A stretch of 64,000 bases of DNA. Origin: Grifola frondosa (lineage: Eukaryota > Basidiomycota > Agaricomycetes > Polyporales > Grifolaceae). The stretch is taken from NCBI GenBank assembly GCA_001683735.1, contig LUGG01000002.1, positions 2,294,001 through 2,358,000 of the forward strand, written 5' to 3'. Each line of letters begins with the position of its first letter. The first letter of the stretch is position 1. Position numbers and translations under genes: made by a program. Below are positions 13,041 to 27,510 of this stretch, in pieces. The notes under the pieces are model-generated. The model saw only the letters and a program-made list of their open reading frames with translations. It was not told the DNA's origin and did no database searches.

Positions 13041-14135
13041 TCATTCACCACGTGCTACTGCAATAGAAGTTTGTGAGGTTCTTGTGTCATGTTGAGCGTG
13101 TTGGTACGTACAAGAAGCAAGACGCTTTGAGCACCAAAGTGGCTCACCCCAAGATGGGTGGCGCTTCTTCATCGTCAATATCAGTCTCCTTCCGTCCGCA
13201 CGCTCATGACCGACAGAGATAGGTTTCCATCGAGGGAACACATCATCCTCTTTCTCCCACATCCAAACCTGACACAGCGTATCCGTTCTGTGGCAAAACA
13301 AATCGCCCACCTTAAGGTCCGGGTATGACGATAAATCGGGAGGAGCATTGATCGGTGTCGACGATACAGACTCAAACCATGCGGTTACAGGTTTCTCCCC
13401 TTCCCGGTACCTGCCCTTCCCATTGTCAGGGCTGATCCTGGTGCGACGTACGTATGCCGCTCGTGGCTGTACATCAAATCATTAGATGCGCACATACGAA
13501 TATGCGAATACTCACATGAATGTCACTTCGTATATTAGACCTGGTTGATGTTGCTAGTGAGATGTAAGGGACGCCAGGAACAGGGAGGGGAGCCCCAGTT
13601 TGGGGCAACATTATCACAGGTTGAGCAGGCGTCAATGATCGCGAAGTGGCGGCTGATTGCTCTCGGAATGAGGAAGTTGGGATGCGGTGTGTCTGAGCTT
13701 CGGGATGAGATGTAGGTTCCATCGTCTGAGTAGCGGCCGTGGACTCGGATGCTTCGATTACTGGTTCTACGGCGCTAGAAGCCTGGATTCTGGTTATGTC
13801 ACTTCCGAGCAGAGATGATGAGCTTGGCCAGAAGAATGAGTTCTAGTGTACACCATATCAGCAACAAGCACGTACTCCTGGCTGCCCTCTATGATACCAC
13901 CAAATTTCCTAAGGATGGTAGGCTGAATTCTATCACCCTGGTCCGAAGGAGAAGGTATAGTAAACTCCAAAACCGTGATCTTTCCATGTTCAAGTGGCGC
14001 ACTTGCAGAGAACGTGTAATTTACTATACACTTCTTACTTGCCAATGTTGGTGCCGACAGATAGAGCGTCACTGCAGCGACAGTCAGCAAAAGCGCGACG
14101 AAGCAGAGATTGAGAACGCCTGAATCGTATAACAT
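13041..14135 (-). CDS. Hypothetical signal-anchor protein, 318 aa
   Basis: Model on the minus strand: exons 14135-13872, 13782-13516 and 13466-13041, both introns GT-AG and both in phase 0. Residues 9-28 form a hydrophobic segment (LCFVALLLTVAAVTLYLSA), a signal anchor or signal peptide. The middle (about 89-180) is Ser/Thr/Pro-rich and disordered. The C-terminal part (about 185-318) is more ordered, with DLKVGDLFCHRT, CQVWMWEKEDDVFPRWKPI and Trp/Lys-rich motifs. I do not recognise the domain. The exact 3-exon fit over 318 codons supports a real gene. It sits alone between WD40 gene 2 and the inverted duplication. Confidence 0.7.
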
Positions 14136-14210
14136 CGAAAATAGTGGAGGTTTGACTTGAAAACACCGAATATTGATATTTTAAACTCCGCACCATAACG
14201 CACGAGCCAT

Positions 14211-14250
14211 ACCACCATCGCACACCATCGCAAACCATCGCAAACCATCA
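14211..14250. repeat. Short tandem repeat, 10-bp unit x 4
   Basis: Four 10-bp units with the consensus CAAACCATCG lie just upstream of the minus-strand gene that starts at 14135. Confidence 0.8.
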
Positions 14251-14531
14251 CAATTCCTCCATTCTCCTTATACTCCTGGTCCTGCCGCTCAGCGGGATAC
14301 GTCATGTGCTACTGAACTACATACAATATTTAAGGTCTTCCATGCGGATTCTTAAGGGTACCGTGTCCAATGTATACAGTAACTACACTCTCCCAGAAGC
14401 AATCCCTTCCTCCTCTACGCGGATTGTAGACATGTCCTGTTGATAGAGGAAGAGTAATATCGTACTGGTGGAGATGAGCTGGATCCGCGTTACCGCTGGG
14501 GGACATTTGTCTGATTCTGAACGCTGTTCAG

Positions 14532-14944
14532 CTAAGCCACCACCTGCCAACGAGCTCTGATCGTTCGTCTCTCCTATGCGGCATGGCAGGCGCAGAAGCG
14601 GCACATCCGCCGCAGGCAAGGGATGTCGTCGTCCGCTCGCGAATTGGGAGATGGAGGTACATATCCCGGAAAAACAACACCTTGTCGAAGTGTTCCCCTT
14701 TTCGTACAAAACCCTGGCGCTGTTGTCAGAGCACCACACAACGCGACACTGCAATCTCCCGCCGTATGTAGGTAATTGAACGGAGCTGTGCGAAATCGAG
14801 TGCAGTAGGGACGTCAAGAGCCTGAAGGATATGGTAGAGATCTCTTATCCAGGATGAGTACCCACGCTGTGCTGGAGAACGTGCCTCTGCAAGAGCGAGA
14901 TAGGCCAAAGCCGGCTGCTGCGCCAAAAGGTAAGCCGCCCCTGT
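14532..14944 (-). pseudogene. LINE reverse-transcriptase tail fragment (arm A)
   Basis: The minus strand encodes AYLLAQQPALAYLALAEA, followed by LYHILQALDVPTALDFAQL and, in another frame, FSG..ICTSISQFA. This matches the C-terminal tail of the LINE remnant at 48.1-49.4 kb (MAYLLAQQPALASLALA). It is a 5'-truncated, frame-broken fragment. It lacks the 3' tail that arm B and the 48-kb copy share. Confidence 0.65.
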
Positions 14945-14989
14945 GAAGCCCGCAACAGGCACATGCACCTCGTTCTGCCCCACCGACAC

Positions 14990-15990
14990 TGGCACGGTCA
15001 GCGCAGTGACGTTCACAGCGACTGCCTCCGGCGCGGACTCGGGCTGGAGTCGACCTCCATCGGCTCTGCACCGCTACTTTCAGGGCTTCTACTTCTACTT
15101 CCGCTCCCGCTCCCCGTCCCATTAGGTGGCGACGAGCCCCCACTCCTCAGCCGCCGCGGCAGACGCAGCTTGCCCTCCTTCCTCTTACGCATCTCGCGGA
15201 GCACGCCATCAAGCACAACGTCGACAGCGAGGAAGACCCCCGCCGAACAATGCAAGAGCACCGACGAGTTTCCCTGCGCATGCTTCACGACGCCGAGCGT
15301 AGGGTCTAATTCATGCAATGTGCCGGCCGCACCAGCGCTGGTCTTGTTACGCGACGGTATCTGCAATCCCTTGTGCAACGGGCCCTCGCCCAAGGCATGT
15401 CGCCTTCGCCCCGACCACGCTCCACCACCTCCTCTACCTGTCGCATCAGCCTGAGCATGCCACGCGGATCCTTCGGCACGTTCATGTGCGGCCACTCGAG
15501 GTATTGCAGCTGCGTGACGATCCGCGGCGGCGCAAGGATATTCAACGTGCCCGAATGCACAGATGGCGCAAGGATTGCATCCCCACGGTCACCGACGGGA
15601 AGACAAAATTGTCGAAGCACGGGGCTGTGCCGCCGCAGGTCTTGCGCATCGCCTGCATTGGTGGGGAGGTGAAGCGCGCAACATTAAATAAGTGGCCGTC
15701 GATGGCTGCGGCCACGGAGATGCCTTCAACGTCGGAGCATGGACTGGATACACCTTCTGGAGAACACAAAGGCTCGTCGAGCAGGGACTCAGAGACGAGC
15801 TCGGGTTCATATCCGGTCCGCATGCCGCCCCAGCCATTGTGACAGCCAAATCCGTTGAGGGTACCAGCCCTGCTGGCGTTCCGCTCGGAGTCTTGAAGGC
15901 ATTTGCAATGCCCGAAAAACATGTGCTCTTGGGACGCGAAGAGATGATGCTGTTAGAAGTGGAGATGGACATCTCCTGCCTCAGAGACGA
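14990..15990 (-). pseudogene. Tyrosine-specific protein phosphatase, loop-deleted (arm A)
   Basis: On the minus strand, RIVTQLQYLEWPHMNVPKDP corresponds to the WPD-loop region of classical PTPs, with WPH for WPD. It is followed by VLLHCSAGV, the start of the signature loop. Canonical PTPs continue GRTGG; here the sequence runs directly into FLAVDVVLDGV, so the loop lacks its invariant Arg. The deletion is in frame and shared with arm B. The upstream part (15990-15540) is spread over several frames, and the C-terminus is Ser/Gly-rich (GSGSGSRSRSPESS). Catalysis is not expected; it is most likely a pseudogene. Confidence 0.65.
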
Positions 15991-16001
15991 CGCGCGTTCG
16001 T

Positions 16002-16640
16002 CTACTTGACTGAGCCGAGAGGAACCCGAACCACCCACGTGTTGCGGCCATCGGCACCGACAGCAGTCGCGAGAGCAGGCGCAGAGATATGGCGAGCGGC
16101 ATGGCTAGCCTTCAACTTAGCACGTTGCTGAGCCAAGGTGGCAGCCGGATCACCACCAGCGGAGTCAGGGGAAAGGAATGAGTTACGCAGAACCCGAAAG
16201 TTGCGTGCCGTGAGCAACCCGGGAACGTTTGACTTCAAGCCAAACGACTTAAGGTTCATGCTTGCCAGCTTTGCTTTCATTTGGCTCTGCATGGAACCTT
16301 TACGCGAAAATTAGGATCGAGTTCATGAATGACATAAAGCAGCTCACCTCCGACAGCCGGACTGGGCAGGGCAGTCATGAGGTCCGCCCTAGCCATTTGC
16401 TGAAGAACGGCGGTGAACAACCGAATGTGAACTTGGTAGAATGTTGTAAAAGACTGTAAAGAGCCGCTTCAGATAGAACTTTGAACCCTATGAGAATAGC
16501 GGTGTGATTAATACAACGTTTGATGTAGATCATAATGTATTACGAACATTGCTCGATGGCACTTGATTCTTCTTTAAAATTGACGTCCAACGAGGCGGCG
16601 GCCGTTTCCTCCTGAGAGGACATAAGAATTGAATATGAGA
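16002..16640 (-). other. Hypothetical small gene or exons (arm A)
   Basis: The minus-strand frame at 16292-16002 encodes a 96-residue basic, Ala-rich peptide (KAKLASMNLKSFGLKSNVPG, ending VVRVPLGSVK). Upstream, frames with MARADLMTALPSP (near 16400) and EETAAASLDVNFKEE (near 16580) look like further exons. The same arrangement exists in arm B. I do not recognise a family. In both arms it lies just 5' of the phosphatase. Confidence 0.35.
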
Positions 16641-17002
16641 AAGTGTGCAAAGTCGACTCACCATCGTCACCTCATGATTTGGGAAAGTTTTGGACACTGG
16701 TCGATAGCTTCGGCTGTAGTGATGATACGTCATTCTGCATGTATTACCGGCGAGAGAGACCGTAGAGCATACATCCAGGAGTCTGAAACATGCCAGCACC
16801 AACCAAGAGTTCACTCGAGCGTCTTGCTCCGGTGACTTCGCCGGGACGAGAAGCAGATGGCAAGCCTACGGGCACAGAAGTTGGGTATGGCTTGAGGGAT
16901 GAAAAAAGCCGTATGATTCTGCGCGTGTTCACCAAAAGTTTGATATCGGCGCGCCCACATACAGCTTTTGGTTCGTTGCGACTTCGAAGTTAGAAGTTTC
17001 TT

Positions 17003-17302
17003 GTGGTGTTGATATTTGGTGTTGTTTGTCGTTATTTGATTCTGCATCGCGATTCAGCACACCTGGATTCCCTGCCCGATGCTGAGCGCTTGCCGTCTGG
17101 ACACCCAGCATGGCCAACTCATGTGTTATACAATCGGCTACCTGTTTGCAGAAAACGCGCGGATCAGTTGTCAGGTGGTCCGATTATCCACCATGTTTCT
17201 CCTGTTCTCAGAGGGCTTGTCGCGGTGCTAAGAAGAACGTCTTAAGAGATCCGTGTCGATTCACAGGTTTGTCAGTCCTTAACGTGCACATTACATATTT
17301 AG
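17003..17302 (+). pseudogene. Truncated 5' end of a membrane-protein gene, then spacer
   Basis: Bases 17003-17066 match the 5' end of the minus-strand gene next to arm B (MVLIFGVVCRYLIL). The homology stops at 17066, and unrelated sequence follows up to the JmjC-like gene. Confidence 0.7.
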
Positions 17303-19449
17303 ATGTTTAAAATATTGTGTCAAGGTATACACGCAGTCGAATTCAATGGGGATCAACTACCAATAGTCACCTTTCGTTTCCCACTGAACCAACTCCTCAC
17401 GTTACCTCAGGTTTTTAACCGAAACTTCGACTTGAATGATATTGATCAGCAGCTCGTTAGTATAGAACATTCTTCAGTGTCATTAAGCGTACTCATAAGT
17501 ATCATAGATCTCATGCGCGCGAATATTACTCCCGAAATTAGAATTCGAAAGAACTCGCTACACATTACGACAGTCATCAACAGGCCCAGGGAATTAAGTG
17601 TCAGGGTAACGTGTGGTAAGGAGAGTGCCATAGATAATGTTTACACTGATATACTGTGCTGTAGATCTCTGCAGCTCGGATGTTTTCACCGGTGGCTGGT
17701 TGTGCACGATATGCGGTCTAGAGTTTTGTACCTTCTGCCTTTGGCCTAGCGTCGTCACCAACATCTGGTACATTCCATTCCCGATCCCTAATCATCACGA
17801 GGTAATAATGTTCTCACTCTATGGTCGATAAATCTTGACATTGGTCTCTAGAGTACAAAATGTTGCGAACATTTTGAATCATTCGTCCCTCTCACCCGAT
17901 GCGACGTGCAACAGCTTGAGCATGACATCGAACAGATGCGTCTTTATGCCAGACAGATACGGTAAGCTTCGTCCAATGGCATATGCTCCCATACTGACTC
18001 AGTATTAGATATGTACGAACATTACCGCCCATCCATTCTCCTTACGTAACGTCAAGTCGCCTCGTCAGCAATGAAAATTTTAGGGCTGCCTGGCAAGAGC
18101 AGAGACCAGTTGTGGTGACCAATATCCACACCCACCTCCTTCAGGGCAACTGGGGGCTGGAATACTTTATCGAAAGACATGGAGATAAAGTGGTGGTCTT
18201 GCATAATTGCGAGACTAATGCAACCACCAATTCTACGGTCGGAGATTTTTTCAGAAACTTTGGAGAACAGCCAAAGATGCCGAAAGACATATGGAAGTTA
18301 AAGGTTCTTTCCGCGGTTTAACATTGATTGATCTCGTCTTATGAATGCATAATTTACAAGGATTGGCCCCCTAAGGATAGCTTTGCAAACACCTTCCCCG
18401 ATCTGCATGCCGCCTTCTTTCTAGCCTTGCAAATGAAAGACTACACCTCCCCAGATGGCATGAGGAACCTGGCGCCCATTTTCCACTTAACGGGATCAAA
18501 CCGGATCTGGGTGAGCGATTACCTCTCCTTTGATATTCTAGTCATAAATCCCCTGGCAGGTCCGAAAATGTACTGTGCGTTCGCATCCGTTCAAGATGAT
18601 AACCATCACGGATCAATGAGGGTTCACATCGACGTTACTGATGCTGTCAATGTCATGCTCTACGCATCTCCTAACACAGATGGGACACCCGGTGGTGCCG
18701 TATGGGACATATGGCCCGCATTATATGCAAATGTCTTACGAGACTTCCTTGCGGCACAGGACTGCTATGACTCAACTTACGGGGATCCCATTCACTCACA
18801 GCAGTTCTATATGACACCAGCCCTTCTCGATGCATGCAAAGCCAAGTATGGAATTCAGCCTTGCAGGATCTATCAGCATTTAGTGACGCTGTCTTCATAC
18901 CTGCCGGATGCCCCCATCAAGTAGGTGGATGTCGTCTCATTATACCAATAATTTTCTCATACAAATGAAGGTCAGCAACCGTACTAACTGTATCAAGATT
19001 GCTTGTGATTTCCTGAGTTGAGAAACCTGGAGTTCAGTCTCAGAACCTCTGATGAACTCCGGCGTCATCGCCTATATTCTGGCCAAGGCGACGACGTACT
19101 GCAGCTTCAGGCATCACTTTACTATGCATGGTTGTCTTTGCTGTCCTTGAGAGCACGAATAGTCGAGCCAGCCCCTGCACAGGTTCCCGCACAGGTTCCT
19201 GCACAGGCCGCTCCACACCCCTTGTCGCAGAAACGTCGTGAAAAATGGAGATTACAGAAAAGTTTAGCTCGACGAGTTCTCAGACCCGGACATTTCGCAT
19301 GTCCCATTCCGGGCAAGTGTACGGTGACTACTTCAATCGAAGGGGCATTTTATGTCACTTGTAAGTTGCACCCGCGACTAATCGTATCGTACAGACAATA
19401 CTTACCTGTTCTGATATTCGCAGTGGTGACGTTCACCCTAGGGAAGTGA
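17303..19449 (+). pseudogene. JmjC-domain (KDM3-like) histone demethylase, frame-broken
   Basis: Exons encode a zinc-binding segment (GGWLCTICGLEFCTFC near 17690), then PVVVTNIHTHLLQGNWGLEYF, DIWKLK|DWPPKDSF, and a JmjC core with HHGSMRVHIDVTDAVN. HID supplies two iron ligands. DPIHSQQFYMTPALL follows. The second iron-binding histidine should lie in a VFIPAGCPHQVGG motif. That motif is present at about 18890-18930 but in another frame, one base out. A second frame slip occurs near 19015, before RNLEFSLRTSDELR and DVLQLQASLYYAWLSL, which resemble the C-terminus of KDM3-type proteins. Intact relatives demethylate histone H3K9. The two breaks separate the catalytic core, so this is probably a pseudogene, unless they are sequencing errors. 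A PAQV tandem repeat follows near 19180. The start at 17303 is uncertain. Confidence 0.75.
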
Positions 19450-20164
19450 GTGAGGACGTGCATGCTATACTCAAATGAATCCCCGATGATGAATTCGAAG
19501 CGACGATGAATATTGTTGTCCTCTCGCATCTTACGATGCGGCTCAATTGGCTTAATCACTTGTGTTATTTACGTCCTTACGCTTCGGGTATGCACAATAT
19601 ATTCTCAGCTCCGCAGTCCGTTAACAGTGCGTGCTCAGCCTCAGCAATCGGGCCGATCCATTCTTGAGGAATCTATATACCATGTGAATATCTCGTTGGG
19701 GACACTCACAGCTAATGACCCCATGTTCTCCCAGTTTTTCGAAGGAAGACCGGATTTATGTAAAGTCATGCATCTGATGTATATTGAACTTTTTTTCTAG
19801 AACAGTCGCATCCTTCTCAAACCACAATAATGATTATGTTTTCGAGGATTCGGGCATCGGAGCATGACCAGACAAATGAGTTAAGAGAATCAACACCTTT
19901 TGCCCTTCACGTATGAATGATTGAAAAGTAATACAAGTTGGAGGAGTAAGGAAAACTTATAAGCCTCCGTGGGGAATCAGCTACCTACCGAGACGTTGCT
20001 CATAAGAACGAACTGTCGTTCATTCGAAGCGTGACACATTGAAGCGCCGCAGATAATCGGAAAGACAGAGATAGAAGGAAGAGCGTATAAAGAGAGATTT
20101 TGCCATTCAAAAAATGAAGGGCTTCCATCTCTAGTAAATCGTAGTACACTCTAATTCAAACAAA
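19450..20164. other. Intergenic
   Basis: No gene supported. A 95-codon frame at 19513-19800 starts with a hydrophobic stretch but shows no family pattern. The segment separates the JmjC relic from the inverted kinase copy. Confidence 0.4.
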
Positions 20165-22112
<1,948 letters not shown>

Positions 22113-22522
22113 TAACAATGATTCTCAGAGCTTGCATTGTCGTCAGAATGAGGATATCTCCTGACAGAGCACTGTCGCACCTCCGCATAGTAGAATAGGC
22201 GACGCAGGATAGCATAGACTTTCTGTGTACCAGGGAGCGACGGGCCCTGACATACGTCCCACTGCCGCACTGTTCTGAGCAAGGTGGTCAGTGGTGTGAT
22301 TGTGCATGTTCAGCGAATGGCCTGCTACGAAAAAACCTACAGCAGCAGACCAACGACGGATCAGGAGACCAATGTCTCAAAGTGAGGGGCGGTGGGCTGC
22401 TAAAGGAGGATCATCATACAGTACGAATTACAATACGACAATTCAAACACTCTTCCATTCCATTCTGGTCCACGAAGGACCACAGCGCGTCCACGTGCAT
22501 GCCCATCCGCTCCCGCAGTGAC

Positions 22523-23208
22523 TCACTGTGCGAGGACAGTTGCGGCTTTGCACCTTCGTGGACCGTAGTAGCATGGGTGTGCAATGTCATCTCTTGTCTC
22601 TTGCCCGAACAATTGGCAATACTCGGTCAAGGAAGGCGAGACGAAGCGGTCGCAGAGGAGGATATCGCGGAACGTGTGGTAGCTGTTGGCGGATGCAGTG
22701 GTGATGAGGGAAAGTGCCGGGGGAAGTTGTATGGCAGCAGCAGGTCGGTTAGGGCCTTCAGGATCTCCTCGCCCCACTTCGCTCTGCTAATTTGGAGTGA
22801 AGTACCAGATATCGGGTATCTGGAATTGCTGTAGCTTGTGGATGATGAATGGTGCCGGGCGGGCGAAAATTCTCGACGGCCGTGCTACGTTTTCGTCGAA
22901 ATCCGGTGGTTTCAGCTCCTTCTTCCTTACCTCCACCCTCTCTGCTTCTTCCACTTCTTCTGCTTTTCGGCGTTCCAGGTTCTCCTGCTCCTGCCGCACT
23001 CTCTGCGCTTCTTGTTCTGCTACTCGGTCGGCCTCGAGCTGCTGCCGCCCACGCGAGCTTTTTTCTTCTCGTGCTCTTTGTCCTAACCTATTAGCAGTAT
23101 CTGGGCTACTCCGTCTAGGTTTGGGAAGCTGGCTCGCACCTCTTCAGAGTCTTCAGAGGCCAAGGCGGGCGGGACGTCTAGATCAGGGTCGGAAACTATT
23201 CTAACCAT
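22523..23208 (-). pseudogene. Hypothetical coiled-coil protein, broken
   Basis: On the minus strand a Met at 23208 opens MVRIVSDPDLDVPPALASED. After a stop or frame change comes a long charged helix (RRKAEEVEEAERVEVRKKEL), then DFDENVARPSRIFARPAPF and HKLQQFQIPDIWYFTP. The order (acidic N-terminus, Glu/Arg coiled coil, 'RPSxFxxxKLxxxxxxxLWYFTxEG'-like block) recalls a multi-copy agaricomycete family often found near transposons; that is from memory. Stops interrupt the frame at about 22787 and 23090. Confidence 0.45.
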
Positions 23209-24350
23209 GTCGTCTAGAGACACGAAGTCCGAGAGAGAGAAGTAAGGTAATGTGGTGCAGACTCTTTAGATGGTGCTAGATTCGAGAAAATGACTTGAGA
23301 GAGAGACGCTACACGAGAAACGAGTAAAAGGCAGAAGCGCCCTTTCACTGTCACTCATACGTATACACTCGAGAGTGATCCATTGTGCCGGCTCCGCCAT
23401 GAATGACAAGCGTATACTTCGCTCGACTGAACTTGAGCGACAGAGGTTACAGAGGGAGTTTATCCGATGTGTGAGACATGGTGGTCGATGTCGATGTCTT
23501 CGCGCTTGTCAAGATGCGTTATCTGGAGAGTGAATGATAGATCATCATATAGAAGTATTTTTGAGAACGAGAGCACACGGTCATATCTCGAGCCTCAAGC
23601 ACATGACTGCTTCGACACGCACAAATACATCCACAATTAAAAAATGAGGCTGCAATTGCAAGTTGAAAATGAGAAGTATTGGCTTATGTACAAGATGTTC
23701 GTGCGCTGAAAGGTACTAATATGGAAATTGCCGACAGTACGGCGCGTAGATGCTACCACCACTGCACGGCCTCGCCACGAGGATTCGCCTGGTTTCGCAC
23801 TGTGGTGTTGCTGTACATCCATCATATGCATGCATATGATGATGCCATTCAACCTTTTTGCTGCATCCCGCGTCCATCGCTGTGAACTGACGGTCACCGT
23901 ACGCTGTACTCGTACGCTTCACCACCACTAAGGTATGCGCAGCCTGCATTGATGTTCAAGTCAGCGGCCTTCTTGCGAAGCACAGGGAGGAGCACAAGGG
24001 CGGCCAGCTCTCTGAGGCGCGCCAAGCTCCAGACCCTAGCCAAGACCGTTACGGGCCATCAGGATATGCTGAAGTGCATAGTTTTCTAAAGAGCTTGAGG
24101 CAGTGATATCGGATATTTCGTGTGCATCCTAGTCATGTTTCTCATCGCATTCCCGATAGTCACTTCTTACTGCAGGTGGGCAAGCGCTTTTGTCGCGAGA
24201 GGGATTTGCCAAGCACTAGTAGCTGCTCATAGTACGCACGCTAATTGAAATTTTGCTCAATGTCTGATCCCTGTACATCTCGTGGTAGCGGCGTGTTCCT
24301 AGCTTTCAATTGAAAGGGAAAAGTTCGTCTTTTTAGCTCCGCGAACAAGG
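23209..24350. other. Intergenic, with a perfect palindrome
   Basis: No gene supported. A 22-bp perfect palindrome lies at 23820-23841 (half-site CATCATATGCA). Confidence 0.5.
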
Positions 24351-25860
24351 GTCAACCGGGTGCTAATTCCTTCCGAACCGGAGCCATTGCCGCGTTGCTT
24401 GTGATGTCGCGTTGGCTTGGAATTTGCATATAAGGATCGAATGTAAGCATTCGCTCTTCGTACCGACCATCATGATCGAACCGAAGTCTCCAGTTTCTGT
24501 GAACGTTGTCGAGTCCTCTTTTCCAGCCTTCCTCCTTGAGAATGATGATGCTATCCCATTGCCACCGAACTCCGTAATTCTCAGACATCGACATATCAAG
24601 GCTCCCGTCGCGAGGTTAGTTCAGACTTGCATGTTCAGTCCTCCACTCTAAACGGTTTCTTGTCGAATGATAGGAACATTGCTCATAAGCAGATTCAGCA
24701 GACAAGAGCCGAGAGCGTGAGTGATCTTGGGACGCATGATGGAATCACACTTCATGTAGAGCTAGGGTGGTGAACGTTCACTCCGAAGCGCCTCACCTAT
24801 CTCGTCGCCAGTAAACTCTGAGCAAGTTGCCAGTTCTTCTACAAAGTAGGTCCGCCTGCTTGCATCCATCTGATTACGTATTGAATTGAGCACTATTTTG
24901 CTTCGTACTTCCGTCGGAAGCGTATCGAAACTTGTGTGCGTATTGGAATAGCATCCTGGTTGTCCTTTAGAATATTGATGCAGACTTTAGCACCAAAAGG
25001 CACGAGCATGCTATACGTGGCCGGGCGGAAAATATTGTGTGGTACTCCTCCAAAGACAAAGGCCCCTTAGCGACTCCCTTGGCCATTCTTGCAGGGTCTG
25101 GTGAACTTTTCTTGCATACTTACGATCATGACTTGAGGCAGATCTGGATTCGGACCTCGAGTCTGGACTGGCTGCCTGTTGACGAAGGGTACCCTCATCC
25201 AACTCTTGAAGCACACGTGCTTCACATCTTGTCTACTGGGGATCCCGATGGGTGACTAGGGATACTATGCGTACATACAGAGGCCGCGAAAAAAAGTGTG
25301 AGAGAGATGTGTCCACTCCTCGTAAGTCACCATTCATTTTGCAGTAATCCCGATTGAGTTTAAAACACCCTTGCAGCACGTTTCGGATCTCCGGATTTGT
25401 GAAACGGCACTATGTTAATTATTGACAATTTGTATGTTTCACAATGGGATAGTGCGCGTTTCAAGCAGCCTGATCGATATCATGATAATCACTTTCGGAC
25501 TCGTTCGGCGTGTGAGAGGCTCGTAATCAGTCGATGCACAATTCTCCTTAGTCGGCGTCAGCTTTCAGTAAATCCTTATTCGGGGCTCATCAAGTCGCAT
25601 CGGACAAACGCCGCTATCTTTCAATCGCTTATAAGGAATGCTGATTTTTGCAAATCATATTTGCCTGCAGTAATCTGATGTCGTAATCAAATCACAGGTA
25701 CGTGTCAGAAATTCTTAATTGCGACTCGTATACGTAGAAGCCTTTGATCACGACACGCGGAAATCCTTGATCGTGACACCGGACAGTGGAGTCTCCGTTC
25801 TTAAGCTCCCGCATATTATCATTGATCGCTTGACGTTCCCTCCACTCACCTTTGGAAGTC
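24351..25860 (+). other. Unassigned region, possible exon fragments
   Basis: Frames at 24412-24620 (with MIEPKSPVSVNVVESSFPAF) and 25037-25255 (with LATPLAILAGSGELFLHTYD) read like protein but could not be joined into one model, and I recognise no family. Near 25741-25785 the sequence GATCACGACACG, then GATCGTGACACC, resembles the 18-mers upstream of the kinase. It lies about 80-120 bases upstream of WD40 gene 3. Confidence 0.3.
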
Positions 25861-27510
25861 ATGGTTGCAGGACTTTATTGCACTGCATACGTTCAAAAGT
25901 TCTCCTTAACCGCTGGCCATTGCAGAACCGTCAACTGTGTGTCCTTCTCGCCTGACGGCAACTACGTTGCCAGCGGAGGTGACGATTATGCTCTCATAAT
26001 ATGGAGTCTAGTGGATGGCTCCCTCGTCTACAGATTGCTCTTCCAAAATCCCGTGGAGTGTTTGCTGTGGCATCCAGCAATCTCCGACACCGTTATGGTT
26101 GGGTGCCAAAATGGCAGCTTGTTTCAAGTAGATGGTTTTTCCCTGGTGCGGTTCTACCTCTTTTGTACCATCGTATCCAAATTTTCTACAGATAAGCAGC
26201 GAAAAACACGAAATTCACATCGAAGCCCACGGTACTGTCTACTGTCTGAATTATGACATTACGACGATGTGTCTAGCCCTTGGTATTGGGCAGGAAGTGC
26301 ACATCACGCACGAGCATGCACGACGTAAGTCTTCTGATTATATCCAACTACTGCGCTAATTCACTATCGTAGATCACTTTGTTACCGCGATGAAGATCCC
26401 TTCTCCACCCAAGCTCGACGACGTCGTATCAGATGTTGATCAAGGGCAACGCGCGGTCAAATTGCACTTCAGCAACAGTGGGAAAAATCTCATTGTCTCG
26501 TATTCATCTCATGGGATTGTGTACCACGTCTCATTTTTGTGAGTCGAAATGATGATGCTCACAACATGGACTAGGTGTTGGAATATTGAAGCTCGTCTAC
26601 AATTATGGACAATTGTTCCGCCCAGAGCCACTCCGTACATGTATGTACTACCACCGTAGTAACTTTCAAGTTTATTGATGGAACCTTTTTTCAGAGGGTC
26701 ATCAGCATTGAGTCCCGATGGCCGCAACATTATCGTATACAACCTGGTAGATGGTGTCCATTCGTACGTGGTGGGATCATTCAAAAAGCAGACGCCAACG
26801 CACCACTATAAATTGGATGTCCTTCCGCGAAGAAACAAGGCATTACAAGTTGCATATCTACATGATGGACGAGCCATTGTTTGTGGAACAACTACAGGGA
26901 ATATTTGTATATGGGATTCGGCATCGAAAGAGTACTTTCAACTCCTCGGTCACAATGGTGCATTGAGAGTCTCTCATAATTATCATACTTATTGGCATCG
27001 CAGACGATATGGTTCTAGCCATTGACGCAAGTATTCTAGTACACCACAGATACGTTTCCATTAAATATAGTCTTCAGACATGTCAACACGGAAATTTTAG
27101 CTATATTGCGGTGGCAGCGGCAGGAAAGGGTCAATCGACTTATGTGAACATATGGCGAGCCAAGAACTGTGAGTTTACCGCGCATTTTTTGCGCAAGATC
27201 TTCTGACGGATGGATTAGCGCGCCTCCATCGCGATGACAATTTGGGCGACGTAGTTGTAGGTGCATTGAATGCCGTATCCGTGAGTATTCATACCTTCAG
27301 TACTTATCGCCGATTTTACTGACGAAGTTCAACCCCTCTAATCAGCGAGATAATGCTCGTCGAGGTGTTGTGACAATACTAATCGCGGCTGCTTTCATTG
27401 CGATCGTATGTGGTACCCACGCAATAGGTGCAACAATTTCGTGGAGTACAGGAGTCAGACTCCTTGTTCGCTTGGTTCGTCCTTCATCACTACCCTACGG
27501 TTTCCGATAA
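25861..27510 (+). CDS. WD40-repeat protein with C-terminal membrane anchor (gene 3)
   Basis: Close paralogue of the gene at 10.8 kb, same strand and same intron positions. The Met at 25861 matches that gene's start. Blades include HCRTVNCVSFSPDGNYVASGGDD, CLLWHPAISDTVMVGCQNG, ALSPDGRNIIVYNLVDG and CGTTTGNICIWDSA. The GC-AG intron is kept (at about 27027). The last exon encodes an anchor (VVTILIAAAFIAIVCG) and stops at 27510. Compared with gene 2, two bases are missing at about 26987-26990 (CATACTTATTGG against CATATACTCATTGG), which shifts the frame just before the GC-AG intron. So this copy may be inactive, or the exon edge differs. Confidence 0.7.

Larger units (their letters stand above)
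14532..17066 (-). repeat. 2.5-kb inverted duplication, arm A
   Basis: Arm A (14532-17066) is the near-identical reverse complement of arm B (35880-38416). The homology ends sharply at both sides. At 14532 it stops inside a LINE fragment that continues in arm B. At 17066 it stops inside the 5' part of a membrane-protein gene that is complete beside arm B. Arm A is therefore the derived copy. Small indels separate the arms, for example near 15530 and 16820. Confidence 0.9.

Noticed and set aside
15318..15842. Long plus-strand frames opposite the arm A phosphatase
   Set aside because: Shadow of the PTP-related strand. The minus strand carries recognisable motifs and the plus strand does not.
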